A DNA stretch of 9,918 nt, from NCBI GenBank assembly GCA_020216655.1, contig JAIWNU010000173.1:1-9918 (forward strand), written 5' to 3'. The translations under genes were made by a program, and so were the position numbers. The notes beneath the pieces are model-generated. The model was not told where the DNA came from and did not search any database. It worked only from the letters and a program-made list of their open reading frames with translations. Position 1 is the first letter of the stretch. Each line of letters starts with the position of its first letter. Origin of the DNA: Treponema sp. GTDB lineage: Bacteria; Spirochaetota; Spirochaetia; Treponematales; Breznakiellaceae. This document shows positions 1-6,349 of this stretch, in pieces.

Positions 1-38
1 CGATGCAGTGCTCTGTACAGGAGAATAAGGAGACCTTT

Positions 39-563
39 ATGAAACGATTCGGTGTTATTCATGTTTCTGCTACTCAGTATACCTGTTTTTGCCCAGCTGA
101 GACTTGAATTAGGTATCGACATCCCGCGGGGTGTTGGAGCCGTATCGGGGACGAGGTTTTTAGTGATCCCGAAATAAATAAGGTATTTACCGATTATATC
201 ATTCCTGTTCCGGAAGTAGGATTCTACTACCAGTTCGGTAACGCATCTCTTCGTGCCGGTATAGGGGTACGGATGTATACCTTTTTGCTTGCATCCATTT
301 TCTGGCCCAATGCGTTTATCGAAGCAGATATTTGGAACCTTACCGCTGTAGCTCAGATGGGCGGCGGGATCTTTGGTATGTATGCCCTGGGACAAACCCG
401 GTTCGAAAGCGGAAAAGTGTTCATGCCGGACCTGTCGCTTTGGTATAGGTTTGGAAATTCCTTCCGGCTTGGGGGCGGTGCTATTGGGATTATGCTGCCC
501 GAGTCGACCAATATAGGATTCTTGTACTATATCGGTGGCAAATTCAATATCGTATTTAAATAA
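39..563 (+). pseudogene. Small exported beta-rich protein, broken by two compensating frameshifts
   Basis: A strong ribosome binding site (AAGGAGA) lies just before the ATG at 39. From there the frame reads MKRFGVI and soon hits a stop (105-107). The next frame, from about 61, continues a convincing signal peptide (MFLLLSIPVFAQ) and then LRLELGIDIPRGVGAVSG before it stops near 176. The original frame resumes at about 150 (DEVFSDPEINKVFTDYI) and runs open to the TAA at 561-563. Joined, this gives a protein of about 170 residues: basic start, hydrophobic core, cleavage after FAQ, then glycine-rich alternating segments typical of small outer-membrane or periplasmic beta-barrels (YQFGNASLRAGIGV, LWYRFGNSFRLGGGAIG). 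The second break falls at a GGGG run (147-150), where one extra G would restore the frame; the first needs one base fewer near 60. This may be real decay or two base-call errors. The product family is not recognised. If the DNA is correct, the gene is not expressed as one protein. Confidence 0.6.
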
Positions 564-680
564 GGGGGAAGTCTCCCCCTGGGGTCCTGCACGGCAGGAC
601 CCCACCCCCTCTACGGGGCACCTGGTTAGTCACCGCAGCTATCTATCTAGTTATGGAATCTCCTCCCGTTCTGCCCCGTA
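563..680. repeat. Cluster of GC-rich inverted repeats (REP-like) in a gene-free stretch
   Basis: Three nested or adjacent inverted repeats follow the stop of the damaged gene. The first is a perfect 7-bp stem (563-569 with 574-580, loop AGTC). The second is a perfect 10-bp stem, GGGGTCCTGC/GCAGGACCCC (581-590 with 594-603, loop ACG). The third is a 9-bp pair, TACGGGGCA at 612-620 with TGCCCCGTA at 672-680, enclosing about 50 bases. No run of T follows the stems, so this is not a textbook intrinsic terminator, although the first two hairpins could stop or stabilise the upstream transcript. The composition differs sharply from the AT-rich region near 1100-1180. A dispersed palindromic repeat of REP type is the best guess. 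No coding frame is evident across 564-708. Confidence 0.5.
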
Positions 681-708
681 ACGCCCCGCAATAAGCCTTC
701 AGGATTTT

Positions 709-1089
709 TCAGAATCTTCCGGTAGAAAGAAGCACTAAAGAACAGGCATGGAGATAAGGAATCCCCGACATATCAAGAGCTTTCTCCAGTTCAGCATTTT
801 CTGCTCCGGGATTTAAAATGACCCTCCGGGGTTTTAACTCAAGTATCTCTTCTTTTAGCGCCGAAGAATGTTTCGGAGAAACGTAAACCGTGAGGGTATC
901 CACTCCCTCATTAATATCTTTTAAAGACGAAATAACCGGTAACCCAAGCAGCTCATTCAGATGAGGGTTAACCGGTATGGTCTTGAATCCATGGGACAAA
1001 AGTTCCCGAACCGCCCTGTATGAATACCTGTCAGGGTTGTTGCTTGCCCCAAGGACAACCACAGTGCGGTCAGTAGAGTTATTCATCAT
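709..1089 (-). CDS. CoA-binding-fold protein (CoA_binding_2 / YccU-like)
   Basis: A 126-residue protein consisting of a single Rossmann-type CoA-binding domain, the size usual for stand-alone CoA_binding_2 proteins. The nucleotide-binding loop is at residues 10-25 (VVVLGASNNPDRYSYRAV). It is followed by GFKTIPVNP (34-42), the VDTLTVYVSP strand (63-72), and ILNPGAEN (91-98), the usual position of the family's PGAEN motif. There is no signal peptide, so it is cytoplasmic. Such proteins bind CoA or acyl-CoA in vitro, but their physiological role is mostly unknown. The start is the first of two consecutive ATGs; AAAAGGAGA lies about 10 bases upstream. It is transcribed away from the 1183-2904 gene and probably as a single gene. 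No clear promoter was found on its strand in the shared upstream region, nor a terminator after its stop. Confidence 0.85.
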   Translation of the reverse strand: MMNNSTDRTVVVLGASNNPDRYSYRAVRELLSHGFKTIPVNPHLNELLGLPVISSLKDINEGVDTLTVYVSPKHSSALKEEILELKPRRVILNPGAENAELEKALDMSGIPYLHACSLVLLSTGRF

Positions 1090-1120
1090 ATCGTTTTATC
1101 TCCTTTTAAAACCGTCTTAT

Positions 1121-1148
1121 TTGATAATTAGTTTCATTGCGTTATATT
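1121..1148 (+). promoter_or_regulatory. Probable sigma-70-type promoter for the 1183-2904 gene
   Basis: TTGATA (1121-1126) matches the -35 consensus at five of six bases. TATATT (1143-1148) matches the -10 consensus at five of six, with a 16-base spacer. Transcription would start near 1155 and give a leader of about 28 bases. The heptamer TTGATAA occurs twice in direct orientation (1121-1127 and 1150-1156), flanking the -10 element, and could be a regulator site or chance in AT-rich DNA. The same region lies upstream of the divergent CoA-binding gene. Confidence 0.5.
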
Positions 1149-1182
1149 ATTGATAACATACTAAAAAAGGTAATGATTGTCT

Positions 1183-2904
1183 ATGAAAAACATATATATT
1201 GCAATTTCTATATTATTGTGTGGAGCCTATTCGTTATTTCCGCAGAGCCAAGGCACATATACAGCCTCAGGTCAGGGAAAGGGCAACAGCAAAGAAGCGG
1301 CTGTCGAGGCTGCCCAGCTTGATGCAATTAACAAAATGGTTTTTACCGTGCTTCGCCGAGATACATTGTACCGGGATCTTTTTGCCCCCGAAGCATTAAG
1401 AAACGGAAGAATAGTCACCCAGGAAGCACGCAAGACTCCCTTAGGCTCCTGGGAGGCTACTGCGGTTCTGGAAATAGATGAAGGGCTTGCGGAAGCACTG
1501 TATGTTGGCCGTTATGCAACTACACTTACGAACCTCTTGGACCAGACAGAAGAGGAAATCCCTGCAATAGAAGCGCTCCTCCAAAATGCAGGACGCGCTG
1601 AAAATGAAGGAAATTTAGGAAGCGCCGAAACCTATTATTCACAAGCCCAGACGAAACTAGAAGCGGTATTGCGTTACCTGGATCCGGTGGACGATGCTTT
1701 TTATTTTTCCTCCCGGGGTAAACGGAAAGCGGCGGAACTGAAGCTGCTTATCCATTCATTAAAAGACACAAGCGTTAAAGGTATAGAACGGGTGCGAACA
1801 GCCCAGCGCCAGCTGACTATAGCTCAAAGCACGGGGCAAATACTTGCTCTTTTCGATCAGATTGAGCAGGCGCTGCTTGTTATCGAAGCAAACCGCGATA
1901 GCCTGGCGAGGATTGCAGCAAGCCCTCAGGGATATACCAAGGAGCAGCTTGAAACTGCAGCGGTACAGTGCCGCCAGCAGCAGGAAGCCGCAGCGGTGCA
2001 AAGAAAGCAGTTTCTTCGGGCTACTGAGGGACTTGAGAAATCCCAAACAAGAGATTCTGAAAGTTACCTTGCAAAACGGGCATCCCTATTGGATCTGCGT
2101 ATTCAAGGCCTCCAAAAACAGCTCAACTCTGTTCATGGTCAAATTTCCGGTGAATTGCTTTGGCGCTCAAAGACCGTATCGGCCCTTCGCTGGGTGGTGA
2201 ACCACGAACCGGCACATTTTATTTCTATGGGTTTCCGGTTCCCTATGGGTATAAAGCCCGGGTATAGGGGACCAGAAACCGTATCGGTACCCCTGCGTTT
2301 AGCTCTTGCGGCAGAAGGAGCGCTGCCATTAAGCGCCGGCGGCGGCCTATGGGGAAAAACTCAGGTTCTATCCGGTTCAGAATCCCTTTTTGAGACCGAT
2401 CCTTTGAATATCCGTCAGGAAATGGCTTTAGGTTTTTTCAGACGGAGTGTACTCGGACTTGGAATCCGCTGGGACTGGAATCGGGAGGAACAGAAGCCGA
2501 TTACCGCGATGGAAGCTGTCTGGGGACTTCCGGGAAACAGCCGGGGACAGCAAAAAAATTATTTTCTGTGGGTCAATACGCTCAGCTGGGAGTTCCCTGG
2601 AGAAACGCAGCATATGCTTGCCTATGTCAATGGAGGGCTGCAAAGCATACTTCGTCCATCACGCTCTATTGGCTTTGAATTGGACCTTTCTTCCAGGGTT
2701 CGTGCTGGCTCCGCTCAACTATCCTCTTTTTGGATCGGTTCGGCCGCATTGAACTGTACATTCCAGCTGCCCTTCCTGCGGCCCTTTGCCTGGAATGTGG
2801 GCTGGGAAGGCTCAATCCGCAGCCCCCTCACCGATATGGGCGTGAATTTCGAAGAAACATCGGGGCTGCACGCCTTTACCTTTGGCTGTACGTACCTGTT
2901 TTAG
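1183..2904 (+). CDS. Envelope protein: LPP20-like N-domain, helical middle, C-terminal beta-barrel-like domain
   Basis: A 573-residue exported protein of unknown function. Residues 1-21 form a signal peptide (basic K2, hydrophobic core, cleavage near FPQ). Residues 24-105 resemble the LPP20/LipA-type fold of spirochaete and epsilonproteobacterial envelope proteins: a GQGKGNSKEAAVEAAQLDAI helix, then GRIVTQEARK and a final strand WEATAVLEID. Residues 110-325 are strongly helical and Q/E/A/K-rich, with a TPR-like segment near 136-165 and probable coiled coil near 220-320. Residues 345-573 alternate glycine, aromatic and polar residues like outer-membrane strands and end in phenylalanine (FTFGCTYLF), the usual last residue of outer-membrane barrels. 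The ATG at 1183 opens a normal signal peptide, but AAGG (1167-1170) is 12 bases away and better spaced for an in-frame TTG at 1177, so the start could be two codons earlier. It converges on the UMP kinase gene with a 9-base gap and no clear terminator. Confidence 0.75.
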   Translation: MKNIYIAISILLCGAYSLFPQSQGTYTASGQGKGNSKEAAVEAAQLDAINKMVFTVLRRDTLYRDLFAPEALRNGRIVTQEARKTPLGSWEATAVLEIDEGLAEALYVGRYATTLTNLLDQTEEEIPAIEALLQNAGRAENEGNLGSAETYYSQAQTKLEAVLRYLDPVDDAFYFSSRGKRKAAELKLLIHSLKDTSVKGIERVRTAQRQLTIAQSTGQILALFDQIEQALLVIEANRDSLARIAASPQGYTKEQLETAAVQCRQQQEAAAVQRKQFLRATEGLEKSQTRDSESYLAKRASLLDLRIQGLQKQLNSVHGQISGELLWRSKTVSALRWVVNHEPAHFISMGFRFPMGIKPGYRGPETVSVPLRLALAAEGALPLSAGGGLWGKTQVLSGSESLFETDPLNIRQEMALGFFRRSVLGLGIRWDWNREEQKPITAMEAVWGLPGNSRGQQKNYFLWVNTLSWEFPGETQHMLAYVNGGLQSILRPSRSIGFELDLSSRVRAGSAQLSSFWIGSAALNCTFQLPFLRPFAWNVGWEGSIRSPLTDMGVNFEETSGLHAFTFGCTYLF

Positions 2905-2913
2905 CCGGCGCAG

Positions 2914-3597
2914 CTAACCTATGGTGGTGCCGAAAAAGTCCTGACCGGAAAGGATTTTTCTGAGGTTCTCTAGGTCCTTTCCGGCTGCACAGATTACCTT
3001 AAGACCGATCTTGGCCGCATGGCGGCTTGCAACGGGATCAAAGGGCACATTTTTCCCCGGAACCCAGTCATCTCCAACAATGGCTCTAAAATCGGCCCAG
3101 GAAATGGAATCGATCGGTTTTGCCTCAGGTTTTTTCCGAGGATCGTCGGTATATACCTTAGCAATGTTAGAAAGGTTTATAACCTTGTCTGCCTGAAATC
3201 GTTCTGCCAGGAGTACCGCATCAAAATCGGTGGAAAAGCCTGGCTTCCAGCCTGCGGCAACCAGCACACGGCCTACAAAGGGGCCTACCTGGGAGGGATC
3301 GGTAACCACTTCCTGGGTGCAAAGATCCCCCAGGACCGCTTTAAGCAGCTGGGCATTGAGGCGGGTAGCCATAATACCAATCCAGTCCGCCTGTTCATCG
3401 GATCCATTTGGAACAATTGCTCGGTAGGCTTGCTGGTATTTTCGAGCGGGGCCGCCGCCGCCAACTACCAGTATAAAACGCCTTTTTTCATCCGCCGCAA
3501 GTTCTGCCTTAAGGAGCGTGATAAAAGCGGCAATAAAATCCGAATCAACACCATCGGGGGCAACTATGGAACCGCCCAGTGAAATAACCGTAACCAT
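2914..3597 (-). CDS. pyrH: UMP kinase, archaeal/spirochaete-like form
   Basis: Phosphorylates UMP to UDP with ATP in pyrimidine nucleotide synthesis; cytoplasmic, amino-acid-kinase fold. At 227 residues it is nearer the shorter archaeal-type UMP kinases than the usual bacterial PyrH of about 240. Visible motifs are the N-terminal VISLGGSIV (4-12), the glycine loop VVGGGGPARKY (44-54), ADWIGIMATRLNAQLL (70-85), the substrate segment GWKPGFSTDFDAVLLA (116-131), NLSNIAKVYTDDP (141-153) and the final VPFDPVASRHAAK block (184-196). The ATG at 3597 is chosen because it opens directly into the fold and AGGA lies six bases upstream. The open frame extends 28 codons further, but that extension is not kinase-like and lies inside the preceding gene. 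It is the last gene of the cluster, starting 8 bases after the lipoprotein stop, so it is probably co-transcribed. No terminator is obvious after its stop. Confidence 0.88.
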   Translation of the reverse strand: MVTVISLGGSIVAPDGVDSDFIAAFITLLKAELAADEKRRFILVVGGGGPARKYQQAYRAIVPNGSDEQADWIGIMATRLNAQLLKAVLGDLCTQEVVTDPSQVGPFVGRVLVAAGWKPGFSTDFDAVLLAERFQADKVINLSNIAKVYTDDPRKKPEAKPIDSISWADFRAIVGDDWVPGKNVPFDPVASRHAAKIGLKVICAAGKDLENLRKILSGQDFFGTTIG

Positions 3598-3605
3598 ATT
3601 ATTTC

Positions 3606-5234
3606 CTAATATACTCCGGTAACGAGTACATCGCTCCAGAGAGATGAATAGGACTCCAGGGTCCCTGTAGATTCTTCCCAAATGTTCTGCAGTGCGTATT
3701 CTCTATCCCGCCGTACAGTTTTCCCCTTTGGATCCATGGATGACAAATTGATTATACCACGTGAAAAGCTTATCCGCTGGCTGTCCACATTGCCAAAATA
3801 ATAGGTAGCCGCATCGGAACGGAACACAAAAGATTCGGGTACAGCGGAGGCTCCCATGGCAGGATCCACAGGTATCCAGCCCAATCCATCAACCCAGAAC
3901 TCTGCCCAATAATGTTTTCTCGTTTCCCTCGATTTATTTACCAGTACTCCCGCGTCGGGAATCGCTGGAATATTGAGCGATCGGGCCATGGCACAGAACA
4001 AGAGACTTGCGGTATATGCATCAAGCACTTGCTTGTTCATGGCCTCGACCAAACTTGTTTGCACCGGTTCCTGCCGGATACCGCCCTGGGCAGTCAGCCA
4101 TTCATAAATACGCTGGGCTTGAATATAGGGATTTTGCTCTTTACCTACAACCGCATTTGCCTTTTTCTGAATTTCCTGATTATCCGAGGGTATGAGGGCG
4201 CTGCTCTGGGTGTATAAACTATGAATAGGCGCATTGGTATTGCGTACCACGGCCTGGGCTCTCACTGAAGTTTCTACCGCGTATACATCGACCACATAGG
4301 AGACCGTAATAGTATTGTTGGTTCCGGTCTGGAGATCCTTGATCTGGAAAAGGGATGAACCAAGATAATTTTTTACAAAGGGTTCGATAGATCTGGCAAG
4401 CTGCTGGGATATACGCTGCTGAGCGCTGACGGTCGGAATCGGAATCCAGAGGTACAAGGTGTTGGGGACCGCAGCTTTTTGAACTCTGACATCAACCCCA
4501 TATGAAATAGCATAGCTTTTTTTATCTTTGAACACCTTGGAGCCCGGTTTATCAACCACATCAAAGAACAGGGGCATACTCGTTCCCTGATCGGTAACAA
4601 CCTGTACAGCTCCGCTGATAGCCCCATCGGGAACTCGAATTCGTATTTCCCGGTCACTCCAGTATTCATATCCCAGTTCTGTATCTGATACCTCTACGGT
4701 TTTTAAGCTTTGGCTTGTGTCCCCGAGAGCAGTCAGGGAATTTTCGGAACTCCAGCTGAAAAGGACCTTGGATTTATCTCTGGCTGCACCAAAGCTGCTC
4801 CCCTGAAGGGTAACAAGGGAACCTATGCGCCCCGAAACAGGGGAAAGGGATGAAAGGGCAGGGCCACTGCCAGTCTGGGTGTCGGTAATTCGCTGGGGCA
4901 TGACAGACCGGTTGGTAAAGAGGCTGGCATTGCTCCGTTTCCCGTTCACATGGACATACACGAGCCCTGAATCTCCAAAGTCAGGGGTCCTTAGGGCGAT
5001 CAAATCATCCTGCCATTGGATATATGCGGAGGCTGTGGGTATAATACCGCCTATGGTCACATAATTTTCGCCCCGTTCTTTTCCAAAATGCTGTCCCCGA
5101 ATGGTTAATACTTCTCCCAGGCTGCCGATACGAGGATCAATGGACTCTATCCGCGGGCTTTTGGAAAAACAAGAGGCAAAAAACAAGGAGGCAAAGAGAG
5201 AGAGTAGGACAGTTGCTTTCAGGGACCGGGTCAT
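3606..5234 (-). CDS. Lipoprotein with two IPT/TIG domains and a transglutaminase-like domain, catalytic Cys apparently missing
   Basis: A 542-residue lipoprotein. Signal peptide with lipobox FAS-C (lipidated C22). Residues 27-110 and 126-226 are two IPT/TIG immunoglobulin-like repeats, each opening with the family pattern (IESIDPRIGSLGEVLTIRG; LSSLSPVSGRIGSLVTLQG). Residues 235-350 are beta-rich (YLWIPIPTVSAQQR), a typical lead-in to bacterial transglutaminase-like domains. Residues 365-460 are transglutaminase-like: the AQRIYEWL helix, then LDAYTASLLFCAMARSLNIPA, then HYWAEFWVDGLGWIPVDP. His441 and Asp457 match two of the Cys-His-Asp triad. Aligning on R418 and NIPA puts Ala406 where catalytic Cys normally sits; Cys414 is eight residues too late. 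The domain may therefore be non-catalytic. Its start overlaps the previous gene by 4 bases (ATGA), a mark of translational coupling. Placement after the sigma/anti-sigma pair suggests an envelope role. The domain calls are firm, the function is not. Confidence 0.85.
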   Translation of the reverse strand: MTRSLKATVLLSLFASLFFASCFSKSPRIESIDPRIGSLGEVLTIRGQHFGKERGENYVTIGGIIPTASAYIQWQDDLIALRTPDFGDSGLVYVHVNGKRSNASLFTNRSVMPQRITDTQTGSGPALSSLSPVSGRIGSLVTLQGSSFGAARDKSKVLFSWSSENSLTALGDTSQSLKTVEVSDTELGYEYWSDREIRIRVPDGAISGAVQVVTDQGTSMPLFFDVVDKPGSKVFKDKKSYAISYGVDVRVQKAAVPNTLYLWIPIPTVSAQQRISQQLARSIEPFVKNYLGSSLFQIKDLQTGTNNTITVSYVVDVYAVETSVRAQAVVRNTNAPIHSLYTQSSALIPSDNQEIQKKANAVVGKEQNPYIQAQRIYEWLTAQGGIRQEPVQTSLVEAMNKQVLDAYTASLLFCAMARSLNIPAIPDAGVLVNKSRETRKHYWAEFWVDGLGWIPVDPAMGASAVPESFVFRSDAATYYFGNVDSQRISFSRGIINLSSMDPKGKTVRRDREYALQNIWEESTGTLESYSSLWSDVLVTGVY

Positions 5235-5773
5235 TTTTTAGGTGTATCTCCAGACGAATTGTCAGTGTTGGTTGTATCTTCCTTTGAGGAGGGCTCTTTT
5301 ACATAGGGTCTCAACTCGAGCTGAATTTCTATACGGCTCTTCCCGTCCTTTGTTCTTTGTCCGAGGGGGAAGAAAAACAAGCGCTCCCCATAATCCAGGG
5401 GAATTGTCTGCACCGTTGTTTGGTATTTTATGCCGCTATCAGCCGTATCAATCCAAACCTGTCCTTGGGCTACAAGGAACTTTTTTCCATCTTCTCGGAC
5501 ATAGGGGGTGAATTGGGCCAAGACTACCACATTTTTCCCCACCAATTTTATCGTCACCGGTCTGCCGGGAATAGTCACTTTTGAGTTTTCGGATGTCCAT
5601 GTTTCTGTTTCATTTAATTCCACAACCCTGGCCACAATATCGAGGACTACCGCCCGTTCCTTAAGTCCAGGAAGTTCTGTAAGGGGCGCTTCCTGGGAAA
5701 ACAAAGAAAGGGAAACGATATAGAGAAAGAGACTTAGCAGTGTAGAATCCCGGGAGACCGATGGTACCGACAT
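5231..5773 (-). CDS. Small exported protein of unknown function
   Basis: A 180-residue protein. Residues 1-27 are a signal peptide or anchor (R8, then the hydrophobic run LLSLFLYIVSLSLFSQ). The mature part (28-160) is beta-rich and acidic to neutral, with strands such as RAVVLDIVARVVEL, RPVTIKLVGKNVVVLAQF, KKFLVAQGQVWID and SRIEIQLELRPY. It ends in a low-complexity, polar tail rich in S, T, D, N and K (159-180). There is no lipobox cysteine and no cysteine at all. I do not recognise the family. GGGGAGGA upstream lies inside the 3' end of the anti-sigma gene, whose stop is 6 bases before this ATG. The 3' end overlaps the lipoprotein start by four bases, so both junctions favour translational coupling. 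Export to the periplasmic side and the gene order suggest it works with the lipoprotein, and possibly in signalling to the anti-sigma factor; that is inference. Confidence 0.75.
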   Translation of the reverse strand: MSVPSVSRDSTLLSLFLYIVSLSLFSQEAPLTELPGLKERAVVLDIVARVVELNETETWTSENSKVTIPGRPVTIKLVGKNVVVLAQFTPYVREDGKKFLVAQGQVWIDTADSGIKYQTTVQTIPLDYGERLFFFPLGQRTKDGKSRIEIQLELRPYVKEPSSKEDTTNTDNSSGDTPKK

Positions 5774-5779
5774 ACTGAC

Positions 5780-6349
5780 CTATTTCCTCCCCTGATAATC
5801 GACGGCCCGGATTAATTCGGGCTGCCCTGAGGGGATAAAGCTGCCCGTATCTGGCAGTTTGATAATCACAATATCGGCGGTAGAGGTTTGGTTCTCGAGA
5901 TATCGCAGCACTTCCTTTATATCAGAGACAGGAACAATTCCCGGTACTTCCGTATTTATTTTGGCAATGCTTTGGGTGTTGGCACTTCCTTGGTGCAGGA
6001 TAAAGGGGGTTACCAGCGATGCAAGGAGGGCTACCAACACAAGGGCGGCAATAGCAGCCGGAAGGGGCAGCACTATAGGATGTTTCCACCTGAGTCGGGT
6101 GTTTGTCTGCTCTGTCTGGGGAATCGAACGTGATAGATGTTTCCAAACATCCCGCTGGGCTGATTCAAGATGACTCTCATCTATCTGCTTTAACTGTAAA
6201 AAATCGCTAACCAGGTTGTAGGATGCAAGTTTTTTGGAACATTGTGGACAGGTTCCCAAATGGGCTTCCAGTTTTTCTTTCCAAGGAGAAGGAAGCTCGC
6301 CATCTTTATACAAAGATATAAGTTGAGAATCAGGACACATGCCTACCAT
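5780..6349 (-). CDS. Membrane-anchored zinc-finger anti-sigma factor (zf-HC2/ZAS type)
   Basis: A 189-residue protein that probably holds the neighbouring ECF sigma factor inactive. The cytoplasmic N-terminal domain carries the ZAS motif His30-x3-Cys34-x2-Cys37 (HLGTCPQC) with an upstream Cys5, the usual four zinc or redox ligands, and the typical opening MCPDSQLISLYKDGELP. A single hydrophobic span runs from about 92 to 118, preceded by basic residues (RLRWK), so the N-terminus faces the cytoplasm. Residues 119-189 would be periplasmic and match no domain I recognise; they could receive a signal or be cleaved in regulated proteolysis. The gene overlaps the sigma factor gene by 20 bases, the typical arrangement for sigma/anti-sigma pairs. 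The ATG at 6340 is an equally good start: AAAGGA lies 8 bases before it and it gives the family's usual MCPD opening; the longer start at 6349 is given here. Confidence 0.88.
   Translation of the reverse strand: MVGMCPDSQLISLYKDGELPSPWKEKLEAHLGTCPQCSKKLASYNLVSDFLQLKQIDESHLESAQRDVWKHLSRSIPQTEQTNTRLRWKHPIVLPLPAAIAALVLVALLASLVTPFILHQGSANTQSIAKINTEVPGIVPVSDIKEVLRYLENQTSTADIVIIKLPDTGSFIPSGQPELIRAVDYQGRK

Noticed and set aside
147..150. Phase-variable homopolymer tract
   Set aside because: Four G residues are too few for frequent slipped-strand switching, and a second independent break exists near 60.
581..603. 10-bp GC-rich hairpin as a standard rho-independent terminator
   Set aside because: No T run follows on either strand within the expected distance; kept as an inverted repeat instead.
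2932..2960. Imperfect inverted repeat GAAAAA-g-TCCT / AGGA-TTTTTC, possible bidirectional terminator between the convergent genes
   Set aside because: The stem is AT-rich with one bulge, the T run is inside the stem rather than after it, and the element lies within the last codons of the UMP kinase gene.
3019..3582. 187-codon open frame opposite the UMP kinase
   Set aside because: Antisense shadow of a clear kinase gene; no domain pattern and no plausible start signal.
3598..3681. 28-codon N-terminal extension of the UMP kinase
   Set aside because: It lies inside the 3' end of the lipoprotein gene, has no kinase-like content, and the ATG at 3597 has its own AGGA site.
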